Below are positions 33,167 to 40,773 of a stretch of 64,000 nucleotides of DNA, one piece after another. Source of the DNA: Nitrospirota bacterium (lineage in GTDB: Bacteria; JACPQY01); NCBI GenBank assembly GCA_016190245.1, contig JACPQY010000080.1:23023-87022 (forward strand), read 5' to 3'. The position numbers were made by a program, and so were the translations under genes. How positions within the stretch are numbered: position 1 is the first letter of the stretch; every line of letters begins with the position of its first letter. The notes below the pieces were generated by a model that was not told the DNA's origin, searched no databases, and was given only the letters and a program-made list of their open reading frames with translations.

Positions 33167-34446
33167 AGATTTTGGATGCCCGCCTCCACCCCATCTCGTG
33201 GGTGCTCGCGGAGGCGGGGCGACTGCGCGTCGCGTCGGCGGCGGACGAGAGAAAAATCCGCGCGATCCTCGAGGACGTGCGCGCAAAGGGCGACCGCGCG
33301 GTGGAGGTGTGGACGGCTCGGCTCGACCGCGTTCGTCTCAAGGCGGCCCATTTCGAGGTTCCGCAGAAGGCGTGGGACAAAGCTCTGGCGGGTTTGGCGC
33401 GGCCGCTGAGGCGGGCCCTCGAGCGCGCCGCCGAGCGCATCACGGAGTTTCATCGCGTGGGCGTGCCGGAGAATGCGTGGTGGAAGAACGGCGCCTCCCA
33501 CTTCGGCAAGCTCTTCGTCCCCCTCGATCGCGTCGGAGTGTATGCGCCCGGAGGTTCGGCCGGGTACCCCTCCACGGTTCTCATGGGGGCGATCCCCGCG
33601 AAGGTGGCGGGCGTGCGGGAGATCGTGGTGGTCACGCCGCCGCGCAAGGGTGGGGTGGCGCCGGCCCTCCTGGCTGCTGCACGACTGTCCGGTGCGGACC
33701 GCGTCTTCCAGGTGGGTGGGCCGATGGCCGTCGCCGCGCTCGCCTACGGCACGGACACGATCCCTCGCGTGGACAAGATTGTCGGCCCCGGCAACGCTCA
33801 CGTCGCGCTGGCCAAGAAACTTCTCTATGGCCGCGTCGGTCTGGACATGCCGGCGGGTCCGACCGAGCTCGTCGTGCTGGCGGACGACTCCGTCGCGCCC
33901 GACTGGGTGGCGGCCGATCTGGCGGCGCAGGTAGAACACGGGGGGGGGGCGCTGGCCCTGCTGGTCACCCCGGATCACGGCGTGGCCAAAGCCGTGTCCG
34001 ATGCTTTCTTGACGGACCGGTTCCTCAAGAAGTTACCGGCAGCCCAGCAGTCTCAGTGTCTGGCGGTGGTCGTGAGGGACTGGGACACCGCCGCGGATCT
34101 CGCCAATGCCATCACTCCGGAGCACGCCCATCTCATGGTTCGGCAGCCGGCCGCGCTCTCGCAGCGCATTCGGAACGCCGGGGCGGTCTTTGTCGGCTCG
34201 TTCTCCCCGGTAGCGCTGGGCGACTACGTGGCCGGGCCGAACCACGTCCTGCCGACCGATGGCAGCGCCCGTTTCGCATCGCCTCTCGGCGTGGAGGATT
34301 TCCTCAAGCGGCTCAACTTCATCTCCGTTCAGCCGGAAGACTTCCCGAGTCTGGCGCCGCATGCGGTCCAGTTAGCGCAGGCGGAGGGTTTCGTCTATCA
34401 TGCCTACTCGGTGAAGAAACGTGGCCAGACGAAACGCAGCTCGTAG
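33163..34446 (+). CDS. hisD: Histidinol dehydrogenase
   Basis: NAD-dependent two-step oxidation of histidinol to histidine; zinc enzyme. 427 aa. GVYAPGGSAGYPSTVLMGAIPA, VDKIVGPGNAHVALAKK and DMPAGPTELVVLAD are strong signatures. Zinc-ligand segments AAQVEHG (Gln and His), AGPNHVLPTDGSARF and AEGFVYHAYS (His) are all present. A ten-G run at 33940 encodes the Gly residues right after the zinc-binding VEH, a place where relatives often have Asp-Pro. Overlaps hisB by 26 bases. Confidence 0.95.
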   Translation: MKILDARLHPISWVLAEAGRLRVASAADERKIRAILEDVRAKGDRAVEVWTARLDRVRLKAAHFEVPQKAWDKALAGLARPLRRALERAAERITEFHRVGVPENAWWKNGASHFGKLFVPLDRVGVYAPGGSAGYPSTVLMGAIPAKVAGVREIVVVTPPRKGGVAPALLAAARLSGADRVFQVGGPMAVAALAYGTDTIPRVDKIVGPGNAHVALAKKLLYGRVGLDMPAGPTELVVLADDSVAPDWVAADLAAQVEHGGGALALLVTPDHGVAKAVSDAFLTDRFLKKLPAAQQSQCLAVVVRDWDTAADLANAITPEHAHLMVRQPAALSQRIRNAGAVFVGSFSPVALGDYVAGPNHVLPTDGSARFASPLGVEDFLKRLNFISVQPEDFPSLAPHAVQLAQAEGFVYHAYSVKKRGQTKRSS

Positions 34447-35038
34447 CGCGGGCACCCGCCGGGCTGAGGTCCACCGGAAGACGAAGGAGACCGAGGTGAC
34501 GGTCTCCCTCCGCCTCGACGGCACGGGGCAGGGGACCGTGTCCACCACGATCCCGTTCCTGGACCACATGCTGGATCTCCTCAAGCTTCACAGCCGATTC
34601 AACCTCGACATCCGCGCGAAGGGCGACACGGAGGTGGACTTCCACCACGTGGTGGACGACGTGGGGATCTGTCTGGGACAGGCGCTCGACGGCGCGCTCG
34701 GCGATCGGCGGGGGATCGCGCGGTACGGTCATGCCCGCGTGCCGATGGATGAGGCGCTCGCGGACGTCACGCTCGATTTCTCGGGGCGGCCCTATCTTCG
34801 ATACGACGTGAAGATCTCGAAGGGGAGAATTCGGGACTTCGACGTTGAGCTGGTGGAAGGTTTTTTCTCGTCGCTCTGCACACACGCCGGGCTGACGATG
34901 CACGTCCACGTCCCGTATGGGAGAAACCGCCACCACATCGTGGAGGGCATTTTCAAGGCGAGCGCGCAGGCCCTTCGACGCGCCGTGGCAGTGGATCCGA
35001 CTCTCGCGACCGTCCCCTCGACCAAGGGCGTGATCTGA
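34421..35038 (+). CDS. hisB: Imidazoleglycerol-phosphate dehydratase
   Basis: Dehydrates imidazole glycerol phosphate to imidazole acetol phosphate; manganese enzyme. 205 aa, the dehydratase domain alone without the fused phosphatase of enterics. Metal-binding FLDHMLDLLKLHS, DFHHVVDDVGICLGQAL and GRNRHHIVEGIFKA carry the expected His/Glu clusters. GTG 34421 starts inside the end of hisD. Confidence 0.95.
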   Translation: MARRNAARSAGTRRAEVHRKTKETEVTVSLRLDGTGQGTVSTTIPFLDHMLDLLKLHSRFNLDIRAKGDTEVDFHHVVDDVGICLGQALDGALGDRRGIARYGHARVPMDEALADVTLDFSGRPYLRYDVKISKGRIRDFDVELVEGFFSSLCTHAGLTMHVHVPYGRNRHHIVEGIFKASAQALRRAVAVDPTLATVPSTKGVI

Positions 35039-35056
35039 GGGCGCGGGGGGAGCCGC

Positions 35057-35704
35057 ATGGCAACACCTCGCGTCGCCGTTGTGGACTATGGTGTGGTCAA
35101 CCTGCGCAGCATGGTCAAAGCCCTTGAGCGGTTGGGCGCGCGCGTGGTGCCCACGCAGAGCCGCCGCGCGCTCCAAAACGCCACAGCCATCGTCCTTCCG
35201 GGCGTCGGTCATTTCGGGGCCGCAGCGCGCAACCTTGACCGGCTGGGTCTGGTCGAGCCCTTGAAGCGAGAGATCCGTGCAGGAAAACCCTTTCTCGGCG
35301 TGTGCTTGGGGCTTCAGCTTCTCTTCGAGGGGAGCGATGAAGCTCCTGGGATTGCCGGCCTGGGTGTGTTGCTGGGTCGCGTGCGCCGCCTTCGAGCGCG
35401 TTCGAAGGGCTTGAAGCTGCCGCACATGGGTTGGAACGCGGTTCGCTTCGCCGACCGCAGGAGTGGACGCACACCCGGCAGAACGCCCGAGGCCGACTCC
35501 TACTTCTACTTCGTTCACACCTACGCCCCCGTTCCGGCGGACGATCGAGTGGTGCTCGGCCGCACGCGCTACGGCCAGGATTTCGTGTCCGCCGTCGCCT
35601 GGGAAAACGTTCTTGCGTGCCAGTTCCACCCCGAGAAGAGCCAGGCGACGGGGCTGCGATTCCTCCAAGACCGCTTTCTTCGCCGCCACGACCTGATCTG
35701 CTGA
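35057..35704 (+). CDS. hisH: Imidazole glycerol phosphate synthase, glutamine amidotransferase subunit
   Basis: Supplies ammonia from glutamine to HisF. 215 aa class I amidotransferase. The nucleophile cysteine is in FLGVCLGLQLLFEGS, and the His-Glu pair in CQFHPEKSQ. PGVGHFGAA forms the oxyanion region and KLPHMGWNAV is typical of HisH. Its partner hisF, and hisA, normally follow but are absent: the next thing after its stop is the -35 box of a toxin-antitoxin promoter. Confidence 0.95.
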   Translation: MATPRVAVVDYGVVNLRSMVKALERLGARVVPTQSRRALQNATAIVLPGVGHFGAAARNLDRLGLVEPLKREIRAGKPFLGVCLGLQLLFEGSDEAPGIAGLGVLLGRVRRLRARSKGLKLPHMGWNAVRFADRRSGRTPGRTPEADSYFYFVHTYAPVPADDRVVLGRTRYGQDFVSAVAWENVLACQFHPEKSQATGLRFLQDRFLRRHDLIC

Positions 35705-35733
35705 TTGACAGGGTGCCGCACTTCCGTTACACT
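35705..35733 (+). promoter_or_regulatory. Promoter of the RHH/RelE-type toxin-antitoxin pair
   Basis: Perfect -35 TTGACA (35705-35710), exact 17-base spacer, -10 TACACT (35728-35733), beginning at the base after the hisH stop. The antitoxin ATG is 20 bases downstream, leaving a short leader with GGGTAGGGA as ribosome site. Confidence 0.65.
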
Positions 35734-35753
35734 TCGGGTAGGGAATTCCGATC

Positions 35754-35990
35754 ATGCCGACATCGGGACCAAGAATCAGCGCGGTGGTGGAGCGGCCCTT
35801 GTACGATGCCATTCAGCGCATCGCGGCTCGGGATCAGGTCAGTATCTCGGAGAAGGCGCGCGATCTCCTCCGCGAAGCGCTGGAACTGACGGAAGATGCG
35901 GCGCTCGAGCAACTCGTCAACCGCCGCCGCAGAACATCACGTCGCTCGTATTCCCTCGCTGAGGTCAGACGACGCCTGAGACTCGACTGA
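35754..35990 (+). CDS. Ribbon-helix-helix antitoxin
   Basis: 78 aa. PRISAVVERPLYDAIQRIAARDQVSISEKARDLLREAL has the RHH fold: a short beta strand followed by two helices. The C-terminal half (AALEQLVNRRRRTSRRSYSLAEVRRRL) is likely the toxin-binding tail. It is followed after 6 bases by a RelE/ParE-type toxin, so it would bind its own promoter and neutralise the toxin. First gene of the accessory island. Confidence 0.82.
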   Translation: MPTSGPRISAVVERPLYDAIQRIAARDQVSISEKARDLLREALELTEDAALEQLVNRRRRTSRRSYSLAEVRRRLRLD

Positions 35991-35996
35991 CCGCCG

Positions 35997-36293
35997 TTGG
36001 CGTACATCGTCCGCTTTCGAGATGTGGCGCTGGCCGATCTTGAGGAACTTCCCAGAAACCTCCAGGCACGAATCCTCCGTGCCGTCGAGGCAAGGCTCGC
36101 AACCGCTCCCCATCGGTACGGAGTGAGACTCAGACGCGCCTTGTCGGGACTCTGGAAGCTGCGAGTGGGCGACCGGCGGATGGTCTATGAGCTGGAGCGC
36201 TCGTCTGTAACCGTCTGGGCCGTCCGACATCGCAAGGACGTGTATCCGGAGGTCGAGCGACGGGCAAGGACGGGAGAAACCAGGCGGAACTGA
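35997..36293 (+). CDS. RelE/ParE-family toxin
   Basis: 98 aa from TTG 35997 (first residues Ala-Tyr-Ile-Val-Arg-Phe). The RelE/ParE fold is recognised by FRDVALADLEELP, the helix ARILRAVEARLA, and the core GLWKLRVGDRRMVYELE ending VRHRKDVYPEVERR. Probably a ribosome-dependent mRNA interferase or gyrase inhibitor. The antitoxin precedes it by 6 bases. The TTG start implies low translation relative to the antitoxin. Confidence 0.82.
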   Translation: MAYIVRFRDVALADLEELPRNLQARILRAVEARLATAPHRYGVRLRRALSGLWKLRVGDRRMVYELERSSVTVWAVRHRKDVYPEVERRARTGETRRN

Positions 36294-36352
36294 AGCGGAC
36301 CGAGACTCGAACGGGAATGGAACAAATGGTCACAGGGTTGTTCGGTGCTGGA

Positions 36353-36381
36353 TTGACTCGTCCTGTGTGACCCCATATCCT
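36353..36381 (+). promoter_or_regulatory. Promoter of the mrr-like gene
   Basis: TTGACT (36353-36358), 17-base spacer, TATCCT (36376-36381), then a leader of about 50 bases with GGGAGA before ATG 36437. Confidence 0.55.
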
Positions 36382-36436
36382 TTCCAGATGCGGACAAGCA
36401 AAGAGTGACAAGTTAGCCAGACGGTGGGAGACTGAG

Positions 36437-37330
36437 ATGGCAGAAATCACGCGTCGACGCCTTGGGGAATTGCTCCGGGATCTCTTCGAAATCCTCCTCC
36501 GAACCCCCGACGGTATGCAGGCACGGGACGCCCTGGCGGCACTCGCTCCCGAGGTGAAGCTTACTGCCTACGAAGCCGGTGACTACGAGTCTGGCGGCCG
36601 CCGATTCGAGAAGATCGTGAGATTTGCGACGGTCGACACAGTGAAGGCAGGCTGGCTTGAGAAGACGAAGGGTCGTTGGTCGGTCACGGATCAAGGGAAA
36701 CAGGCCGTAGGCAAGTACGCTGACCCGGAAGCGTTCTACCGCGAGGCGGTAAAGCTCTATCGCCAGTGGAAAGCCAGTCGGCCCGAGTCCGAGCCGGAAT
36801 CGGACGAGGAACCAACCGACAGAACCTCGGCAAAGGCGACGAGCATAACGTACGAAGAGGCCGAGGAGCAGGCCTGGGCAGAGATCGAGGCTTACCTGCG
36901 TGAGATGAATCCGTACGATTTTCAGGAACTCGTCGCCTCCCTGCTTCGCGGAATGGGCTACCATGTTTCTTGGGTCGCTCCGCCGGGAAAGGACGGCGGC
37001 ACCGACATCCTCGCGTGGAGCGATCCGCTGGGCACACGGCCTCCGAGGATCAAGGTGCAGGTGAAGCGCCAGGACCAGCCGATCAACGTTGATGGCCTCC
37101 GCTCCTTCATGGCACTACTGGGTGATGAAGACGTTGGTCTTTTCGTGTCCGCAGGCGGCTTCACCAAGGACGCCCATGAGGAGGCTCGTACGCAGGAGAA
37201 GCGAAGAGTCACCTTGGTTGACTTGGAACGGTTGGTTGACATGTGGATCGAGCACTACGGCAAGCTGGAAGAACCCGCGCGTCGCAGGCTCCCGCTGCAA
37301 CCGATTTGGTTCCTTGCACCAGAGTCGTAG
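36437..37330 (+). CDS. Mrr-type restriction endonuclease
   Basis: 297 aa. Residues ~1-95 form an Mrr N-terminal winged helix (RRRLGELLRDLFEILLRTPDG, AGWLEKTKGRWSVTDQGKQA). Residues ~155-275 are the PD-(D/E)xK Mrr catalytic domain: FQELVASLLRGMGYHV, the metal-binding DGGTDILAW, and IKVQVKRQ, which keeps the Q-x-K of the family. An acidic linker lies between. Mrr nucleases cut methylated DNA, so no partner methylase is expected and none is seen. It has its own promoter and lies between two toxin-antitoxin pairs. Codon choice by eye is less GC-biased than the his genes, suggesting transfer. Confidence 0.85.
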   Translation: MAEITRRRLGELLRDLFEILLRTPDGMQARDALAALAPEVKLTAYEAGDYESGGRRFEKIVRFATVDTVKAGWLEKTKGRWSVTDQGKQAVGKYADPEAFYREAVKLYRQWKASRPESEPESDEEPTDRTSAKATSITYEEAEEQAWAEIEAYLREMNPYDFQELVASLLRGMGYHVSWVAPPGKDGGTDILAWSDPLGTRPPRIKVQVKRQDQPINVDGLRSFMALLGDEDVGLFVSAGGFTKDAHEEARTQEKRRVTLVDLERLVDMWIEHYGKLEEPARRRLPLQPIWFLAPES

Positions 37331-37715
37331 GCAAGTTCGCGGCTTACATGTCGGTGCAGCCTGCGGGGCCCCGGGGGCTGCGCGGCTGACCGCTGGTGTT
37401 GGCCGAACGAAACGAAGGGAGAAGCGAATGGGACGGAAGGCACAGGGCCCGAAGTGGGTACGCTATTCGGGGGGATCGGAGGTCAACTCTATCCGGTTGA
37501 GATGCCATCTGCCCTGTGTTCCTACGAGCGTGGAGTTCTGAGGGACGGGCGGCTGCTTCAGCCGTGACTCGATTGCGGCGAGGAATTTCCCCAGGTCTGT
37601 GAAAGCCCCTTGGTTCCAGACGGACGGCCTGCGGTCCCTCGCCCACCTGCCCGGCCTTGGGCCGCTCCGATGGCCTCGCGTTGACCGGTGGGCGAGGTGC
37701 CGATACGATGGGCTT
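37331..37715. other. Spacer between mrr-like gene and HEPN gene
   Basis: 385 bases without a convincing gene. A 37-codon plus-strand frame (ATG 37428) and a minus-strand frame (about 37463-37606, containing LGKFLAAIESRLKQP) are open. Neither has a family I know or a good start. The right end holds the HEPN promoter. Possibly remains of a decayed gene. Confidence 0.35.
37681..37709 (+). promoter_or_regulatory. Promoter of the HEPN/MNT pair, leaderless
   Basis: TTGACC (37681-37686), 17-base spacer, TACGAT (37704-37709). The ATG at 37716 falls where transcription should begin, 6 bases after the -10. Confidence 0.55.
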
Positions 37716-38093
37716 ATGCGGGAGGAATCGGAGCGGCTGCTGAAACAGGCGCGGGAGAACCGAGCGTCGGCGGCGACGCTGTTGCAGGGGGATCGGTTCG
37801 AGGCCTCCATGTTCTACAGCAACCAGACAGCCGAACTGGCCCTCAAGGCCGTCTACTTGGAGAAGAAGCGGCGACCTGCGCGGACGCACGATCTCGTCGT
37901 CCTCTCTCGCGAACTCGGGGCTCCGAAGGCCATTCAGGAGGCGGCCCGGATCCTGACGCCCAGCTACATCATCACGCGTTATCCGGACGCGGCCAACGGC
38001 GTGCCAGCCGAGCTGTTCTCCGAGGATGATGCGAAAAAGCAGATCACACTGGCCGACGAGGTGTTGAAATGGGTCGAGCTGAAGCTGACGTAA
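37716..38093 (+). CDS. HEPN-domain protein (toxin partner of MNT)
   Basis: 125 aa all-helical HEPN domain. The ribonuclease motif R-x4-H is present in RPARTHDLVVL, so activity is possible. FEASMFYSNQTAELALKAVYL is the typical second helix. It overlaps the MNT gene by 25 bases. In the studied HepT/MntA system the HEPN motif continues H-x-Tyr and the Tyr is adenylylated; here it reads H-D-L, so that site is absent. Expected role: RNase toxin held in check by the nucleotidyltransferase. Confidence 0.82.
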   Translation: MREESERLLKQARENRASAATLLQGDRFEASMFYSNQTAELALKAVYLEKKRRPARTHDLVVLSRELGAPKAIQEAARILTPSYIITRYPDAANGVPAELFSEDDAKKQITLADEVLKWVELKLT

Positions 38094-38407
38094 GGCGCTT
38101 ACTCAGGAGCCTGCGGACACACCGGGTTGAGCGGGCGATCCTGTTCGGCTCGCGAGCGAGGGGTGAGGCCCTCGTCGACAGCGACGTGGACCTGATTCTC
38201 GTCTCGCCGGGCTTCGAAGGAATCCCCTTCGTGAAGCGGATCGGGGACGTCCTCGCGAAATGGCGGGGGAGGGTGGGTTTGGATGTCCTGTGCTACACAC
38301 CCGGTGAGTTTCGGAAGAAGTGTCGGGAATACGGATTGGTTCGGGAGGCCGCGCGTGAGGGCCGGTCTCTGATCGGACGCCGCCGGGGGGACGGGCTTCG
38401 GGCCTGA
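38069..38407 (+). CDS. MNT-type minimal nucleotidyltransferase (antitoxin)
   Basis: 112 aa of the DNA polymerase-beta-like superfamily. The catalytic signature G-S-x10-D-x-D is intact in FGSRARGEALVDSDVDLIL, and the third acidic strand is GLDVLCYTP. Such proteins modify their HEPN partner by adding AMP. The order is HEPN first, MNT second, with translational overlap. Confidence 0.82.
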   Translation: MGRAEADVRRLLRSLRTHRVERAILFGSRARGEALVDSDVDLILVSPGFEGIPFVKRIGDVLAKWRGRVGLDVLCYTPGEFRKKCREYGLVREAAREGRSLIGRRRGDGLRA

Positions 38408-38447
38408 AGAACATGAACCGGGTTCCGGCTGAGGTGGCGAATGGGCT

Positions 38448-38477
38448 TTGGCCGGGTCGGGCAGGGTGTGGTACTCT
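38448..38477 (+). promoter_or_regulatory. Weak promoter of larE, leaderless
   Basis: TTGGCC (38448-38453), 18-base spacer, TACTCT (38472-38477). GTG 38484 is 6 bases downstream of the -10. The hexamers are poor, but spacing and position repeat the pattern of the HEPN promoter. Confidence 0.3.
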
Positions 38478-38483
38478 CGCCTT

Positions 38484-39317
38484 GTGAACATGCCCGCCGA
38501 GGCCGTGATTGAACAGGAAGCTGACGAGAAGCTGCGCAGGCTGCAGGATGCGTTGCGGGAGTGGCCCAACGCGCTGGTGGCCTTTTCCGGCGGCGTGGAC
38601 AGCGCGTTCCTCCTGCGCGTGGCGGCGGACACCCTTGGTAGGGAGCGCGTGTGCGCGTTCACGGCCCTGTCCCAGACGGTGCCTGAGCAGGACGCGCGCG
38701 ACGCGAGCGAGCTGGCCTCTTCCATCGGGGTGGAGCACATCGTGCTGCGCTCGGGCCATCTCCAGATGGAATCCTTTCTTCGCAACGACGCGGACCGGTG
38801 CTACTTCTGCAAGGACGAGATCTACTCGATCGCGCGGAAGGTGGCGGACGAGCGCGGCTCGGCGGTGGTGCTGGACGGCACGAATGCGGACGATCTTTCC
38901 GATGTGCGGCCCGGCCTTCGCGCGGCCAAGGAACTGGGGGTCCAGAGCCCGCTGGCTGAGGCAGGTCTCACGAAAGCCGAGATCCGCGAACTCAGCCGAC
39001 GTCTGGGCCTGCCCACGTGGGACCGGCCTGCCTCGCCGTGCCTGTCCTCAAGGTTTCCGAAGGGTTTGCGCATCACCCCGGAGGGGTTGAGCAGCGTGGG
39101 GCAGGGCGAGGCGTTCCTCAGATCGCTCGGATTCCGGGAGTTCCGCCTGAGAAACCACGGCGACATCGCCAGACTGGAGCTTCGCGCGGAAGACTTTGAG
39201 CGGATGCAGGAGGGCGATGTCCGCTCGCAGATCGCGTCCCGTCTCAAGGAACTCGGGTTCAAGTTCGTTTGCGTGGATCTCGAACCTTTCCGCTCGGGGC
39301 GGATGAACGAAGTCTGA
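38484..39317 (+). CDS. larE: LarE-type ATP-dependent sacrificial sulfur transferase
   Basis: PP-loop enzyme that adds sulfur to the pyridinium precursor of the nickel-pincer nucleotide cofactor. 277 aa from GTG 38484 (ATG 38490 alternative). PP-loop SGGVDSAFLLRVA; adenylate-binding VVLDGTNADDLSDVRPG; GLPTWDRPASPCLSSRFP with the conserved Cys. A second pair of cysteines in DRCYFCKDEIY gives three in all. This is the pattern described for LarE proteins that use a [4Fe-4S] cluster and act catalytically rather than sacrificing a cysteine. LarB, LarC and LarA are not in the window, so the cofactor user is elsewhere or the gene has another sulfur-transfer role. Confidence 0.87.
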   Translation: MNMPAEAVIEQEADEKLRRLQDALREWPNALVAFSGGVDSAFLLRVAADTLGRERVCAFTALSQTVPEQDARDASELASSIGVEHIVLRSGHLQMESFLRNDADRCYFCKDEIYSIARKVADERGSAVVLDGTNADDLSDVRPGLRAAKELGVQSPLAEAGLTKAEIRELSRRLGLPTWDRPASPCLSSRFPKGLRITPEGLSSVGQGEAFLRSLGFREFRLRNHGDIARLELRAEDFERMQEGDVRSQIASRLKELGFKFVCVDLEPFRSGRMNEV

Positions 39318-39324
39318 AGGGCTG

Positions 39325-39846
39325 TCAGGCTTTGGTTGTTCTCGCGAATCGCAGCGTTTCCCCCACAAGGACCAGCGCGGCCGTGCAAAAGAGCAGGGCG
39401 GAGAGGAAGATGAGAACCGTCCATTCCGTGCGCAGGCCGGGATCGTGGGTGACGTACCCCGTGGTGACCACGCCAAAGAGGCTGCACGTCATGGCCAGCA
39501 GACCGATCCCGATCGTCATGGGAGGGGATTTGATGCGGGCGTGTGCCAGGATGGAGACAAGAATTCCTCCGGTGATGACGAAAGCCGGTCGGTCGAGCGA
39601 GGCGCCTGCCGCATGCGTGCGTGCAAGGAGCGCCGCGCCGACAAGGATCTGCAGAACCAGCATGGCAAGGAAGATCCTCCTCGGCCGGGGATCGCGCCGG
39701 TTCGGGGTCAGATTGTCAGCACCGTACGTCTGGATCGAGAGGCAGCGCCGGCAGGCGAACACTTCGAGGGGTTCGAGCTCGCCGACCTGCAACTCGCGCT
39801 CGCAGACGCGGCAGAACGCCTGAAGGACGGTTCCCTTCGCTTCCAT
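39325..39846 (-). CDS. Zinc-ribbon integral membrane protein, unknown function
   Basis: 173 aa. Two C-x2-C pairs (FCRVCERE and ACRRCLSI) form an N-terminal zinc ribbon, followed by four predicted membrane segments (FLAMLVLQILVGAALL, FVITGGILVSILA, IGIGLLAMTCSLFGVV, WTVLIFLSALLFCTAALVLV). ATG 39846 is chosen because a perfect TATAAT lies 10 bases upstream; the in-frame ATG 12 bases earlier is inside that box. The start codon overlaps the divergent IMPase ATG (CATG). It is convergent with larE. I do not recognise the family. Confidence 0.65.
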   Translation of the reverse strand: MEAKGTVLQAFCRVCERELQVGELEPLEVFACRRCLSIQTYGADNLTPNRRDPRPRRIFLAMLVLQILVGAALLARTHAAGASLDRPAFVITGGILVSILAHARIKSPPMTIGIGLLAMTCSLFGVVTTGYVTHDPGLRTEWTVLIFLSALLFCTAALVLVGETLRFARTTKA

Positions 39847-40693
39847 GCCGAGACGCATTATAGACGAGGACCCGGAGACAATCCGCTTCGGCGCCGGTGT
39901 TGCCCGCGAGGCCGGCGACCTCCTCAGGCGGCACCTCGGCCGCGGCGTGCGTGTCCGGTACAAGGGCTGGAACAATCTCGTGACGGATCTCGACGAGCGG
40001 GCGCAACGGCTCATCGTTCGCCGCATCCGAGGCCGCTTCCCGGAGCATCAAATCGTTGCCGAAGAGGCGGGCCTCTCCGAGGCGGGCCGCAGCCCGTCGC
40101 GAATGCAGTGGTTCGTGGACCCTCTGGACGGAACCACCAACTACGCGCACGGTTACCCGGTGTTCTGCGTCTCGATGGCGCTTGCCGAGAGCGGCCGCGT
40201 GCGTCTCGGCGTCGTCCACGACCCGTGCCGCGACGAGACTTTCACGGCCCTCCGCGGTGGGGGGGCCTGGCTCAACGGCGACCGCTTGCGGGTTTCGAAG
40301 ACCGCCCGCCTGGACCACGCTCTCCTCGCCACGGGGTTCTCGTACGAACGCCCGATCACCCTTCTGAACCTGATCCATTTCCGGAATTTCATTCTCTCGT
40401 CGAGGGCTGTTCGGAGAGACGGCTCCGCGGCGCTCGACCTCTGCTACACCGCCGCCGGCCGGTTCGATGGATTTTGGGAGTTGAATCTCAACCCGTGGGA
40501 TGTGGCCGCCGGCGCCTTGCTCATCGAAGAGGCGGGCGGCTGCCTGACCGATTTCGGCGGGCGCCCATTCGACGTTCACTCGAAGGAAGTGGTGGCCTCG
40601 AACGGCCGCATCCATCGCGCGATGCGCCAGGTCCTTGCGCGCGCGCGGAGAGGCCCCGCCGGAAGATCTTCCCCGAAGGGGCCGACGTCTTGA
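39845..40693 (+). CDS. Inositol monophosphatase-family protein
   Basis: Mg-dependent, Li-sensitive phosphatase family (inositol-1-phosphatase, SuhB, histidinol phosphatase HisN, or NADP phosphatase). 282 aa. First metal site EEAG and DPLDGTTNYAHGYPVF; second NPWDVAAGALLIEEAGG; both intact. Histidinol-phosphatase is needed in this genome because hisB lacks that domain, so an IMPase-type HisN role is worth considering. A 191-base stretch (39993-40183) and the last codons recur at 46232-46465. ATG 39845 overlaps the divergent start. Confidence 0.87.
   Translation: MPRRIIDEDPETIRFGAGVAREAGDLLRRHLGRGVRVRYKGWNNLVTDLDERAQRLIVRRIRGRFPEHQIVAEEAGLSEAGRSPSRMQWFVDPLDGTTNYAHGYPVFCVSMALAESGRVRLGVVHDPCRDETFTALRGGGAWLNGDRLRVSKTARLDHALLATGFSYERPITLLNLIHFRNFILSSRAVRRDGSAALDLCYTAAGRFDGFWELNLNPWDVAAGALLIEEAGGCLTDFGGRPFDVHSKEVVASNGRIHRAMRQVLARARRGPAGRSSPKGPTS
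39857..39862 (-). promoter_or_regulatory. Perfect TATAAT -10 box for the zinc-ribbon gene
   Basis: On the minus strand, 10 bases before ATG 39846, inside the IMPase coding sequence. No good -35 at 17 bases. The transcript would have a leader of only a few bases and no ribosome-binding site. Confidence 0.45.
39993..40183 (+). repeat. Direct repeat, left copy (inside intact IMPase gene)
   Basis: Nearly identical to 46232-46422, with five differences seen by eye over 191 bases. Same orientation, about 6.2 kb apart, flanking the metal-efflux cassette. Confidence 0.9.
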
Positions 40694-40719
40694 CACCGTT
40701 TGCGTCGGGGTGCGACGAT
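40690..40719 (+). promoter_or_regulatory. Promoter of the metal-efflux cassette
   Basis: Perfect TTGACA (40690-40695) that starts within the IMPase stop region, an 18-base spacer and GACGAT (40714-40719), similar to the TACGAT of the HEPN promoter. The first gene starts at 40774. Confidence 0.45.
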
Positions 40720-40773
40720 GCGGCGGTGAGCCGGAGGGTGAAAGCGAAGAGAGAATTGAGTAGGACTCGAGGG

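Noticed and set aside
37428..37541. 37-codon frame after the mrr-like gene
   Set aside because: No recognisable family, overlapping frames on the other strand, and no clear ribosome site beyond GGGAGAAG. Left as part of the spacer.
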